From the NCBI GenBank assembly GCA_013076295.1, contig RQOL01000876.1, forward strand, positions 1,116,001 to 1,180,000: a stretch of DNA of 64,000 bases, read 5' to 3'. The notes under the pieces are model-generated. The model searched no databases. It saw only the letters and a list, made by a program, of their open reading frames with translations, and was not told where the DNA came from. Shown here piece after piece: positions 1 through 12,400 of this stretch. The first letter of the stretch is position 1. Every line of letters starts with the position of its first letter. The DNA is from Sanderia malayensis. Lineage: Eukaryota; Cnidaria; Scyphozoa; Semaeostomeae; Pelagiidae. A program made the position numbers and the translations under genes.

Positions 1-52
1 GGTGGATCAGATCAGATTTCCCTTTCTCGTTGAATATATAAATGTTTTGAGA

Positions 53-1201
53 ATGGCAGCCATTAGTGGGCAATTGACAATTTCGTTGTTCAGCACCCTG
101 ATCGTGCCTCCTGCGGATCCGAATTTGGTTTGTTCGCCTTTGAGCATTACATCAGCTTTGGCTCTTGTTGCCGCCGGCTCAAAAGGAAAAACTCTTCAAG
201 AAATATCGAAATCACTGAAATGGGGTGAAGAGAAAGATGATACCCTGCTGGCAAAAGCTCTGCTGACAGAAGCTGGAAATGTGACTTCTTGTAATCTCGC
301 TGATGGTGCGTCAACTTCTTCTGAATGTCCTATCAAGTCAGCAAATAATATGTGGCTTGACAAAGATTTCACTCTGCTTGAAACATATCGCATCTTCTTG
401 AAATCCTTTCATGTCAGCATTCAGCAGGCCGATTTCAGAAAGGACAGCACTAAAATAACATCAGAAGTGAACGAATGGGTTGCAAAGCAGACAAACCAGA
501 AAATCCGTGACCTTTTCTCGAGTGACCAAATTAATCAAGATACTTCTGCTGTTATTGTCAATGCTCTCTACTTCAAGGGACAGTGGGCCATACCATTTGA
601 CAAGACTACAACACATGATTCAATATTCCATGTTTCCAAAACCAAACAGGTGCCAGTTAAGATGATGTTTCATACAGATGAGTACAAATATTTTGTTGAC
701 AGAAGCAAGAATTGTGATGTTCTTGAACTGCCATACACCTCAAAGTCCTTCAGCATGATCCTAGTGGTACCCCATGAAATAGATGGCCTAACTCAAGTAC
801 AGTCATCTCTTGATTTGAAACTGATTTCAAGTTGGATCAACAGTGTCCAGTCAGCAAGAACCGAGACGATCGATGTTTTTCTTCCACGCTTCAAAGTTTC
901 ACAAAAGATAGACTTGAAAGAGAAGTTGAAACAACTTGGGATAAGTGCCTTGTTCACAGAAAACGCTGATCTTTCTGGGATTAGTGGATCAAGAAATCTT
1001 TATGTTTCAAGTGCTGTTCACCAGGCTGTCATTGAAGTTAATGAAGAAGGCACAGAGGCAACATCTGCTACTGGTATTGGCATGAATTTCATGTCTCTAC
1101 CAACGCAGCTACAAGTTAACAAGCCTTTTCTTTTCATGATCATTCATAATGAAACAAAGAGTGTCTTGTTCATTGGCAGAGTTGCTGATCCATCTGCTTG
1201 A
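53..1201 (+). CDS. Serpin (serine protease inhibitor, intracellular clade-B-like)
   Basis: Single open exon of 382 codons from the ATG at 53; the frame stays open to the window edge, so an upstream exon cannot be excluded, but 382 aa is the normal serpin length. The N-terminal part has the serpin helix-B signature (CSPLSITSALALVAAGSKG), and the C-terminal part ends with the family's KPFLFMIIHN and VLFIGRV strands. The reactive-loop hinge (residues 331-341, EEGTEATSATG) fits the inhibitory consensus: P17 Glu, P15 Gly, P14 Thr and small residues at P12-P9. Counting from P17 places the scissile bond at Met347-Ser348, which suggests a chymotrypsin- or elastase-like target. There is no signal peptide, so the protein probably acts in the cytosol, as ov-serpins do. 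The target protease and the physiological role are inferred, not seen. Confidence 0.93.
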   Translation: MAAISGQLTISLFSTLIVPPADPNLVCSPLSITSALALVAAGSKGKTLQEISKSLKWGEEKDDTLLAKALLTEAGNVTSCNLADGASTSSECPIKSANNMWLDKDFTLLETYRIFLKSFHVSIQQADFRKDSTKITSEVNEWVAKQTNQKIRDLFSSDQINQDTSAVIVNALYFKGQWAIPFDKTTTHDSIFHVSKTKQVPVKMMFHTDEYKYFVDRSKNCDVLELPYTSKSFSMILVVPHEIDGLTQVQSSLDLKLISSWINSVQSARTETIDVFLPRFKVSQKIDLKEKLKQLGISALFTENADLSGISGSRNLYVSSAVHQAVIEVNEEGTEATSATGIGMNFMSLPTQLQVNKPFLFMIIHNETKSVLFIGRVADPSA

Positions 1202-1220
1202 GGCTATGTACTTTCAACCA

Positions 1221-1226
1221 AATAAA
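1221..1226 (+). terminator. Poly(A) signal of the serpin gene
   Basis: An AATAAA hexamer lies 20 bases after the serpin stop codon. A second AATAAA-containing stretch lies near 1355. Either could direct 3' end formation. Confidence 0.5.
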
Positions 1227-1410
1227 TGTGATTTGCAAACTTGGTGCATATAATTGAAATCTGAAACATGTGTTAGTATTTTTAGTTGTAGTAGTGAATG
1301 TTGTTAACCATAAATATTGGCCAGTTTTTGACAGGTGATTTTATATGATTTTATTGAATAAATTGGATAAACTCAGCCATTTGTTTTGCATTTCGAATCG
1401 TGCCACGCTT

Positions 1411-1974
1411 TTATGTCGTTGTTTGTGCGTACAGGCTCACAAAAGACCAAGACCAAGTTGCCGATGACCACACGTCGCAATCAATCGATGTATTTCTGAT
1501 GTGGGTGATTAAAGGTTGAAAAGCAGGCGTAGTCTTCTCTGCTAGATATTCAAATGTCTCTTCTATATGCTCGGCTGGCAGAAATGGCAAAGCTATCAGC
1601 AGCAAACGAATATATTTGTGGATTGCCTTGTCATTTATATATTGCAACTTAGGGCCAATCTCGTGGACGTTTCCCCATGCTGCCTGCGTCCAATGGGAAC
1701 AGCAGCCTTGGATGTTGGTGGTTAGGACCTTTCTGCAAGCTTCGTTGCTTGCACAGACTTCTTCGACAATAGTAGCAGTTGATTTAAAACCGTCGCCACG
1801 TGCCTGTGACTTAACTTGAGCAACAAGCTTCGTCGTTTTGTCATTGCCTAATTGACCGGGATGGGATGGATATGTACATTTGGTCCCCTCGTGAAAGTTT
1901 CTCCGATTTGCTGCACTGTTACGCCAATCCACATGTAACATGTAATGTTTTTGCCTCGCACACTGCACCTCCAC
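1411..1974 (-). pseudogene. Degenerate Mutator-like (MULE) transposase fragment
   Basis: A 187-codon minus-strand frame contains a block typical of MULE transposases that occur with FLYWCH zinc fingers in animals: an NIQGCCSHWTQAAW motif, then an IRLLLIALPFLPAEHIEETF block. Its sister copy at 2098-2762 shares both blocks. The N-terminal part (CARQKHYMLHVDW) could be the end of a FLYWCH-like finger. The catalytic DDE region is not complete, so this is a dead remnant. No terminal inverted repeats or target duplication were found. Confidence 0.6.
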
Positions 1975-2097
1975 TTAGCTTTTCCGCTGGGCCATGTGTG
2001 ACGCAAGTTGTATGTGTAACCACCCTGGTCAACCACGCTCGGCCTTCCTTTTCTTGACCCGACTGCAACAATTTAGGCGTGGATTATTTTATTTTTA

Positions 2098-2762
2098 ATG
2101 TCAAGACGGAAGGCCAAGGATTATGTTGCCGTGCTAAGGGATTGCTTGAATGGTGAAACATCAGTTGAAAAGGTTGTCCTTGACTTCAAGGCTGCAGCAT
2201 GGAAAGGTTTCCGAAAAGTTCTGACAAGCAACATCCAAGGCTGCTCATTTCATTGGTCACAAGCAATATGGCGAAAAGTGCAGAATCTTGGACTTATTAG
2301 TTATAAAAGTTCACCTGCAATTGACGAATATATTAGATTATAGACATCATGGCTCTTCCTTTCCTGCCAGGTGAACACATCAAATTGGCCTTTGAACATC
2401 TGAAGGCAAAAGAAACCACTCTAATGACAGCCTTAACAATGTATGTTAGCGAAACATGGATTAGAAGCAGCAATTGGCCACCAGAAACATGGTCTGTATT
2501 CAACCAGCCTGTGCATAACAACAGCGATGCGGAGGGCTGGCATCGTCGCCTAAACAACAATTCGGGAAGAAGCTCTCTTCAGTTCTACTCATTGCTTCCT
2601 TTATTATTTGAGGAATCACAGTATCTTTCTTTACAAGCAAGACTAGTAAAAATAATAAAGTACAAAGGTACCAAAGGAAAACATATACAAATTGTAAGGG
2701 ACGCTACTCTAAACTGTGGAAACAATATTCAAAACATGAAATCAACAATGGTGCTCTTCTGA
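2098..2762 (+). pseudogene. Degenerate Mutator-like (MULE) transposase fragment, frame-broken
   Basis: Two plus-strand frames (2098-2343 and 2349-2762) form one broken coding block. The first ends in the same NIQGCSFHWSQAIW and DEYIRL motifs as the minus-strand copy at 1411-1974. It hits a TAG at 2341, and the conserved ALPFLPGEHIKLAFEHL block resumes in another frame, so there is both a nonsense change and a length change. The second part carries the family C-terminal signature: WPPETWSVFNQPV, then NNSDAEGWHRRLNNN. The two copies point away from a shared centre near 2040. No intact transposase remains. Confidence 0.65.
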
Positions 2763-5429
2763 GAGCTGTTGCCTATTTAAATGGACCACATGTCTAGATA
2801 ATAATTTAATAATTTCAGTTTAACTTTAACTTTGTCACCTTTTGAATTTAATTTAATGTAAGATGCTAAGATAACTTCTTTATTAACACCTCTTGCAAGT
2901 TTACTTTTGGTTTTGGTTGATTTTTCTTTGGAACATTTGTAACTTTTTATATTGATCAATACATTCATTAATCGATTTATAAACTAAACGTTTATAAACT
3001 TTCTCTCTACACTCAACTTTTTGGCGCATTTACCGCGAAAATTGCAACGATTTTTATTTTTGACTTGATTAGAAGTTGTAAAGATGAATTTGCTCAAAAT
3101 CATTGTTTATTCATACTCTCCAACCTTTATCAAACAAGACATTATTCATTTGATTTGGTGACAAATAAAGTTGGAAAAAGGGCCTAATTTTTTCTGAAAT
3201 AGGCCATCAACGAGCTAAAACTTCAAAATAGAAATATAAATCCCATAAATATAAAGGCCAAATATGAATCAAAATTTAATATGGGGCGGATTAACTTTCA
3301 TGGGGTGGGCGGATTGACTTGATACGGTGGGGCGGATTGGAGAGTCGGCGGACGACCTAATGTTACCATTTGTTCGACAGAGCGGAGCGGGTGTTTAGAC
3401 TCACTGAATTGCGTCCCTGTGATTCGTTCACTACACAACCGCGACCAAGAAGTCTGGCGGGAGTTTGAGATAAACGGACTAAGTTCACCCATTAGAACGA
3501 GGGGGAATGGAAATCTGTTCGAGATGGGAGTTTTTCTAAATAACCAAGGTTCGACTAGCGATAATAATACGGTAATCTATAAATGAAAAGTCAATAAAAT
3601 CCAGAAAAATTCAAAATTTAAATCAAGCAGAGGTTTGTTGAAACTTCACGTTGGCTGTGACATTTCCCCAGCCACAAATCCCACGGCTAAATTTCCATGT
3701 TTTACATTTGCTGCAACACCATCCTTGCAAACTCGAAATTCTACGGCTGTTTCTTCATAATTCACATTTGCTTGAAATCCTTTTTTTCTTGTGGCAACGC
3801 AATATAAATGTTGCCTGTTTTCACTTTTTTGTGCGCTCCCTTTTTCCCTACACCAAATGCTGTTTTTACTTCGTTCGTTTGCATTACTTGAGATCCCTCC
3901 TTGAGTTTCCTACTGCTGCATTGTCTACTCGCATGTATTTTCTTCAGTCCCCTTTTGCAGAGGCACCGTAATAAACGCATGCGTACTCAAATTATTCCCA
4001 CGTCTAATCTTCATCAATGTATCCTTGGGAACGTGAACAGGCATCTGCTCCCTTGGAAACCTTTGCCTGTGCCAAATGCCACTGGGAAATTTTGCCTGTT
4101 TTCGGCCGGAGAACACTGATCGCGAAGGTCGAAAGATCCAGAGTAGTGATTAGTATCTCCATTGGCAAAATGTGTAAAGAGGGTGAGCTTTTGTGGCAGC
4201 TCGGCACGTGGCACAGGTTCCCCCGGGGAAGATAGGGTTTCGCCGTTTTTTTGGCGAAATTTTATTGGAACCGGGTAATTTTTAAAAATATTTGATTAAG
4301 TTTCAACAATAAATGCTACATTTTTTATTTTGATGACTTCAAATTATTTGTTGAAGGCCAATCGAAGCTTTGAGAAGAAAGTCTTAACCATGAGTAATAC
4401 TCATCAATAGTCCTGACTTCTCAAGCAAAGTTTTCGATGCCTTCATCAGATGCATATATGCTATGCATGTGAAAGATGCATGTGAATTTGTGCTATTGAA
4501 GTCATCACACTAACATCTTGTTGTGCATGTGGGAATTGATATGGTGCGCATGCGTTATTTTAACGCTATGGCACTTACTTACGACATGATGCAAACCTAA
4601 GTGTCATTTCCGGCATTTTTACCGAATATGGTGCTGTCAAATGAAGCCCGTGGTTTCCTGTCTGCGCAGCTGCGCACAGTTGAGTTTAAAAACTTCTGCA
4701 CATGGATGATTCAATCTTTTCGTATTTTTCAGTGATTGAGTGGTTATCATGCAAGAGGTTTATATGCTGAGAAAATGAGACTCCCAGAGAGGCTTGACCA
4801 CGAAGAAAGCAAGCAAAAAATCCAGAAAGAGGAAAATTCCGAAGCTTCTGTTGTCATGAAAGAAGGTACGTTTCTTGTCTCGAGTCATTACCGACAAGCT
4901 TATACTTTAGGACCACGAAGTTTTGTTGCTGTCTGCCACCTCCCGCTAATTCTCCCATTTCGGCCTATTCCCGTTATTCAGTTTGTTCAAATTTGTTTAG
5001 CCCCACCATCGACTTTATCTCTTTGGTTTCATCTTTCTCGTGGACGAATGATAATTAGTGAAAATGGTCAAAGCTGAAATTTATCGCTTTCATATCAAAT
5101 GAATGTTATTAGGCCCAGAGAAAGATTTGGTTTGGCCAATGTATTAAGACAGTTTTGCTTTGCTTTCGATTTTTCTTTACTGATTATTTTTATAGGTATG
5201 GTTAATCAATCTTGATTTTATTTCAAACTGGACACAAATGAATGGAAGATTTATGGCTATGAGAGAATTGGCAAGCAAGCAAAGGTAACAAGCAAAAACA
5301 AACAATGTTTTGGCGCCACGCCAACCCTCAAAGGACAGGACATCTAATTTTGAGTCTGTACCCTAGGGACCCTATTTAACCGAACGTAGCAAGAATTTGT
5401 GTGGTTTGGAATTTTGATCCTTGGAATGA
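2763..5429. other. Intergenic stretch, no gene recognised
   Basis: At 3285-3350 a GGGCGGATT-like motif recurs three times at short spacing. Between 3760 and 4210 the minus strand has three overlapping short frames that look like one decayed coding sequence (HVPKDTLMKIRRGNNLSTHA near 4000, GVGKKGAHKKVKTGNIYIAL near 3810), but I do not recognise the family. At 4731-4864 a splice-acceptor-like TTTTTCAG is followed by an open plus frame (MRLPERLDHEESKQKIQKEE) ending at a GTACG donor; this could be an isolated exon. None of these is strong enough to call as a gene. Confidence 0.35.
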
Positions 5430-5480
5430 TATAAAAGCATCAGGTCGTCAAAAATAGTTTGCATTGAATACAACTTCAAA

Positions 5481-5719
5481 ATGACACGCACACTCGTTAT
5501 CAAATGTTATCAAGATAGAAATGATATTACTTGGGCGCGCATGCAAACGAGGTTCGCCGAAGCCAAGAGACAATGGAATGCAATTAATGCAAGAGATGGA
5601 AACATCGTAGTTGCAGGTAACACAAAGATTTTGTTACTTTTATCACGCAATGTTACTTTCATTTAAATCCTTAATTTAATTCTAATTTCCTTTATTTTTC
5701 AGGCTGTAACAGAAAGTAA
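5481..5719 (+). CDS. Possible small two-exon gene, unknown product (about 50 aa)
   Basis: A TATA box (TATAAAAG, 5430-5437) lies 44 bases before the ATG at 5481. The frame runs 45 codons plus one base to a GTAACAC donor after 5616. An acceptor with a pyrimidine run (TTTATTTTTCAG) ends at 5702, and the second exon adds CNRK and a TAA at 5717-5719. An AATAAA is at 5834-5839. The predicted peptide is basic (MTRTLVIKCYQDRND at its start) with no signal peptide or recognised domain. Gene-like punctuation is present, but the product is short and unmatched, so it could be chance. Confidence 0.3.
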
Positions 5720-6410
5720 TTGGAATTGAAAAGTCTTTCGTTGTAACAACGTCCTTGTGTATGGCGAATGTATAGCGAAGCAAGGCTGGTAAAGGATGGA
5801 AAACTGCAAACACATGTTAGGAAAGTTTACCGGAATAAACAACGCAATGGCTGACCAATTTTTTTCTTGATTTATTTTTGTTGTTTTGTGAATTATCATT
5901 GAAAATGAAAAACTTTTGTTTACTTGTACAAATTATTTATTCTTATAATGACACTGGAAATTTACTTGTTTCTATTAGCAATCTGTTTCATGCCAAATAA
6001 TTCAATTATATCGTTTTTACTCAGTGGTGTTGAACAGATCAAAAATAAGAAGTAAAGATGAAAGATGATGTAGATATCCAGAAAAGAGTTATTAAAAAAC
6101 ACCGCGATAGAACAGGACTTCTGAGTGATTCTGTTGTCATTAAAACCTTGCATATATTTTAGCAATTGTTAAAAATAAATTATTCTCGCTTCTATCTCTT
6201 TTCTTTGGTTTCTAATTTGTTTTTCTTAATTGAAATAGCTATGAGGTTACTGTTAGCCAGCACGAAAACACTTCCTCCCACTTTCTCAGACTTATAAAAA
6301 TTTTATAGACAATTTGATACTATTACCCCTTTCGTCACTATCTAGAATTCTTCCAATCAATATCTTAACACACTAAAATTACCACAACAACTATTACGTT
6401 CGAACTGTTC

Positions 6411-9400
6411 TCATTCCACACCACTTGGTGATATCCTTTGCAGTAGAGAACAATTTGAAAACTTGCCGAACAGTGTCAACAGCAGCGCCACTCCATAACC
6501 AGTTGCTCTTTCACCCTTAAAACAGATTATTCCATGTCCCATTAAAATATATTTCAATTTGATAGCTTGGTCAATATTGTATTTCATTTGTCCATGTTCA
6601 ATCCTATATCAAGTAATGACCTTTAATATTTACAGTCATCTCCAAACTTTGAAGGTTTGCAGCCAGAAAACAGTGAAATTATAAATGCAAACCTTGTAAG
6701 AGGGGCTTGCCATGTCAATGTGAAGCCACGCGCCAGGAAAATCAAATCCAAGATGAGAGACTGAAATAATAAATGCTACATTGGATTAAGGCTGCTTTTT
6801 AAGAATGGGGGAGGGGGGTAAAGTGATGCTGTGACTTACAAATAAAAAGACCAGCACAAGAGCTTTGAGCATTGCCACTGTCCTTCAAATAGAAAAATAT
6901 CACCAGTAGATTAACCCGGTCATTCACTTTTAGCAAGAGAACTGACATTGAAAGCATCGATTAAGAAAGATGAGTACCTTTACGAAGTTTTTCATATCTG
7001 CTACAGCACTGTTGAACTCAGAAAAGTGCATTTCAGGACAAAATGGCAATGGATGCTGCAAGGCAATAAACATTGAAAAGTTGACAACATACATAGTTCA
7101 CTACTGTTATTTCAAAAGCAATTTTCTATTCAAACCCTCTTATTGGCTTCAAGCACAAAAAGTAACTTTGCTTAAAACCGCATTAACAATACTTACAACA
7201 AGGTCTCCGCTCCATCTTCCAGCTTCCATGCAAGCCTTCTCGTAATTTTCATCATTTGTAACAATTGCTGCATGGTGGTGGCCAGTGGATATTCCTTGTG
7301 CCCCTGTTAAAGTTGCCATGTCAACTATTATTGTCGCTTTAAGATCTTTAGCGGCGTATGCAACCTGCGAATATTGAAAGAAGCATGCGACTTATTTAAT
7401 TGGTCCGTGATAAAATACACTGCCTAGCCATCTGTCGTAGTCAAACTACGACAGCAGTTTTGGCAGTGTTCAGTATAAATATCTCAATTTAAGTGGCATG
7501 GGCACAAGTATTGTCTAAATTAGTAAAAATTAGCAATTCAATGATCGGCAAAATTCACAAGTTAAGTTAACCATACCCCATCGGCCAATACCAGCCTTCC
7601 TTCAGCATCTGTATTATTAATCTCAACAGTTCTACAAAAGGAAAGTCACCATGTAGTTAAATTAACTCTCAAAAGATAGACATGCAGCAAGCCGAAACAA
7701 TGCCCGATAGAAATATGCTTGGATATATCATGTAACTCAATGTAAACAGCAGTTGACCATAATAAAATGCAATTGAAAATAAACAGAAGCTCTCTTGGCT
7801 TGCACACGTGAGTGATAATACTATCAAGTAAAATACTTACAATCCAGAATACATGGTGTGTATGTCATCAGGCCTAGTTGCCAGGGGACCAACGGCATTT
7901 TCAGCCAGACAGAGAACACAGTGAAGATTTTCTGTGAATCCCTTCAAAAAGAAATGAAAAAACAATCCAAATACCTGAATACTTTGAATAAACATTGAAC
8001 ATATAATTAAGGCTACATAACGTGATAAGAATATTCAACGAGTGCACCCCTTGCATATAACAAATTTCCAAATTTTAGGCTTCCCACTTAATCTTTACCT
8101 GGTATTTTCCACTCCATATATTTCAAACTGAATCCGAAAAATTTACAACCGCTCCACCCTTAACGCGTTCACATAAAAACACAGTCAAAAACCAAAACGA
8201 CTCGATAGATAACCCGGCACAAGGCCAAAGCATTGCAGTATTTTGGTCAGATCGCAGAGTTCTATTATTAAAATGATGGTTGTAGATACATTAGATTATG
8301 GCTTACCGCTTTGACTGCTGCTCGAAATGCACCAAGGATGCCTGCTGCACCACCACAGTCTCTTTTCATACCAGGCATATGCACCTAGAAACAACAATGC
8401 AGACATTGCAGACGTATGCAGAAAATGAACCAGCAAATGTAGACATTGGTCTAGTCACAACAATGAGCGAAAAGACAGTGTAGACTTATTGCAGACAATA
8501 TACATATATCTAATTAAATGGATAATATGGATACGTAGACAGTAAATAAAACTGTAGACAAATGCATACACGTAAGTGCATATATGAGAGCACTGACATT
8601 GAGGGGCATGGTAAAGAGAAGTCTTGGAAGCCAAACAATTGAAGGATAATTAGCCCCTCCAGCTATATATAGATGTGAGGGGTGGGGGGTAGACGCATCT
8701 ACTCACTTTGTCCTTGATCGACAGTCCGCCTGTATCATAGACGATTCCTTTGCCAACCCAGGCAATGCTTTTTGTTGCCCCTTCAGGCAAATGACTTAGC
8801 ACAGCTAATGCAGGTGCATGCAAAGCAGCCTTTCCAACGCCGTAGATTCCTATAATTAATACAATACAACACACTATAGCATAATTTCAGCTTTGTGACA
8901 TGTTTTCAATACCTATCGACTGTGGACAAGGAAAACGCAACGAATTCAAAACTTGCTCAACTAGTAAAAGTTATTATTGCTCTACCCAATTAAAATTTGC
9001 CAAAAAATCAAATTAACTAACAAGATGTAAATAGAGGCTTTCGGACATAAATCCCTATCAATGGCAAAGGCTGTTTACAAAAGAGGTGGTCCACCCAAAA
9101 ATTCAACCAACTTAAAAGAGAGGTTTAAATAATTTAGAATTCGAATACAAATTTCTTTGGCAGAAATATACACTCAAAATGTTAAAAATTTTCAGATGAA
9201 AGCACAATTTAAGCCCGATTGCACTGTTTTATAATAATAGTCAAAGAAAATTGCAAAGAAATGCGATTTTCACAAACAATTATTGAAATGGAGTAAGTAA
9301 AACGCCCCAAAATAATTGTGTTTCACACAAAACCACGCGAATTCTCTCTCATTGAAGAGAATATTCTTCCAACTCTTCAAAAACCTAAAAACTTTTCATA

Positions 9401-12400
9401 TAACTGTTTCGACCTTTTAGTGCGGAAGATTTAAGTTTTTGTTTTGATTTAAATGAAAATTCATATAATTTGTTTCAAGGATAAAAGTTGATATAATTTT
9501 TCAGGGCATGATATTTCCTGCAGTCAACGCAGATTTTGTCTATAAAAACCCACTTTGAAATTAAAAAAATATATGTTCTTCCGAAGGGATATATACAAAA
9601 ACTTAAACCTTTACAACTAAAAGGTCAAGAGCGTTATATGAAATATTTGTGGAATTTTGGAAAGTTTGAAGAATTTTCTTTTTAATGAGAGAAAATTTGC
9701 GTAGTTTTGAGTGGAAAAACTTTTTGCGGGAATTTTTTAACTTTTTAAGAATCCTTTCTGCTTTTCTTTTACTTTTCTCCTATAAAACAATACAATAAGG
9801 CCTAGATTATGTTTTTACTTGAAAATCTAAGAAATTTTGAGTATATTTCAGTGAAATAAATTTGTTATTAAAACCCATTTTGAGTCTATAAATTGTTAGT
9901 AAATTTTCTTGTTTAGGCCTTGGGCCACTTAGCGAGGCCTACTATTGAAATTTTCAACTGATTGTGTTGCGTCAAATTAATTAGCAAAACGAGCTGTTCT
10001 GATTGGTTGATTCATTGCGATTGTGACGTAGCATGGATATTGGATACAGTGTATTATAAAAGCCGGTGCAAGTATTGGGCATTTCAGATGTTTTCTTATC
10101 TGCACATAGTAAACTGCTAACGTTTATCATAAGTGATTTCATATATATTCGACTTGTTTGATTATAATTTCAATATATCCATAGTGACAATACAGCTGTG
10201 TATAGCAAAGGTTTTAACCATTGTCATTCGCAGCTTTGCACCACATTGGATACCTAAACATGGGTAACGAAATATCAAACAGGGAACACGAAGTCTCGAC
10301 AGAGAACCAGGTCGAGGTAAGAAATAACATATACAATACAACCATACAAAACGTACTGATGAACTAAGGGTATATATTTAACTGTCCATCGCTCATATTA
10401 CCTCTTATATTTTAGAGACCAGATACATATTATACTAGAGCAAGCAGATGGCTTTCAAACCAAGCCAGTCAAATCCCAAGTATTGTGACAGGAATCTGTG
10501 GTGCATATTCATTTATTTACTTCTTCTTGTTTAAAGAAAATTATCTCTTTCTTTAAGCGTTCATATCTTTATTTACCAATTTCAATGTTTGATTATTTGT
10601 TTTAGATTGTTCATTCGGTAGAGCTGAAGAGGATGACTTTCAGGAAATTCAAGAAATTCAGCAAAGAGCTGGTAATTTATAAATTGAGACTTCTATCAAA
10701 TGAAACATAGTAAACAAATAACTTTGACATCTACTTTTCGTACGAGTTGAAAACCTCATCTTCATTCGCCACTTATATATTTAATGTTTTAGATTACGAG
10801 TGGTGGGGTAACGAGGTCCTGGAAACTGGTACCAATGGTACAGTGAACCCAGAAGCAATAGCTGTGGATCTTGACACACCTAATGACGTCAACATAGAAA
10901 GGGTTGACGAGTTGCATCACGAGGATGTTCAAGGTAAAGATCAAAGTCACGAGGAAGATGAAGAATATGATGATTTGAATGACATCAGCATTGAGAGTAT
11001 CAAGGAGGAAGATTTTGAAGAAGAAGACTTCAGCCAAGCAGGAAAAGAGATAATGGGTAAGATTTATTAAGATACTTCCCAATATAAAATGCTTGAATGT
11101 TGTCGCCAGAAGCTGGCATGAAATAGAGTGAAGTCTGTGTGAAGAAAACATTTGGGAAATGGGAGAGGTGTCCCTTGGGACCTGGGTTAGATATTGGGCT
11201 ATTTACATCTCTTGTTCACACAACATTATCTGTTTCTTTAAGCTTTCATATCTTCATTTACTAATTTGAATGTTTAATTATTTGTTTTAGATTCTTCATT
11301 CAGCAAAACTGAAGAGGGTGAAAAAGATGTTCACGAAATCGAAGAGTTTCAGCAAAGAGCTGGTAATCTATTAATCTATTAAACGTAAAACCTGTATTCT
11401 ATCAAACCTGTATTCTATCAAGACTTCTATCAAATGAAATATGGTAATCAAATAACTGTGACAACTATTTTTGATGTGTTGAAAATCTCACCTTTATTCA
11501 CTAGTTATTTATTTGATGTTTTAGATTACGAATGTTGGGGTAGCGAGGTCCTGGAAACTGGTACAATCGGTACAGTGAACCCAGAAGCAATAGCTGTGGA
11601 TCTTGACACACCTAATGACGTCAACTTAGAAAGCGTTGACGAGTATCATTATGACGATGTTCAAGATAAAGATAAAAGCCACGAGGAAGATGAAGAATTT
11701 GATGACTTGAATGACATCACCATTGAAAGTATCGAGGATGAAGTGTTTGGAGAGGAAGACTACAAGAAAGCAAGAAAGGAGAAAATGGGTAAGACGTATT
11801 AAGATTTAAGATTAACGTAAAACCTGTATGAAATAAAGTAAAGTCTCTAAAAAGAGGCTACCTTTGGAAGCCAGTGTCTGCTTTACAGACGATTCTTACA
11901 CTGTAATTCCCAATGACAGGGACTAGATATTGTCCCATTTCTGAAGGTGTACGCAAAAAGAGGTTTCAATGCACTGTGGTACTATTTATCGACACATTTT
12001 CCTCCGCCAAGGGCTTTTATGACCAGCTGCCCTTGCCCACGTTGTGCTCAGCGCAATATAAAGTTGATATTTATTTGAAAATGGGCCTAATGATTTGTCT
12101 CTTTCGTTTTCAGATGGCCTCTTTGCGCATTTGGAGCATTTTTCTCCAAAGGGCCTCTCAGTTGGCTCGGACTGTCCCTTGGTTGCGTCACTCGAATTGG
12201 AATCAGCAAATGATTTAAAAGTGGTGGATATTGTGACAGAGGAGCAGGACGACTGCACAGTCGCAAGCATAATAATCAATCAGGCCGTGGCGAGAGAGAT
12301 GGCTCTCGAGAAAGATACAAGTGCCAACTTCATCCAGCACAGCAGTATAATCGCACACAACATGTGGCGAGCAACAAAATACATTTGTCCGGAGTGGAAA

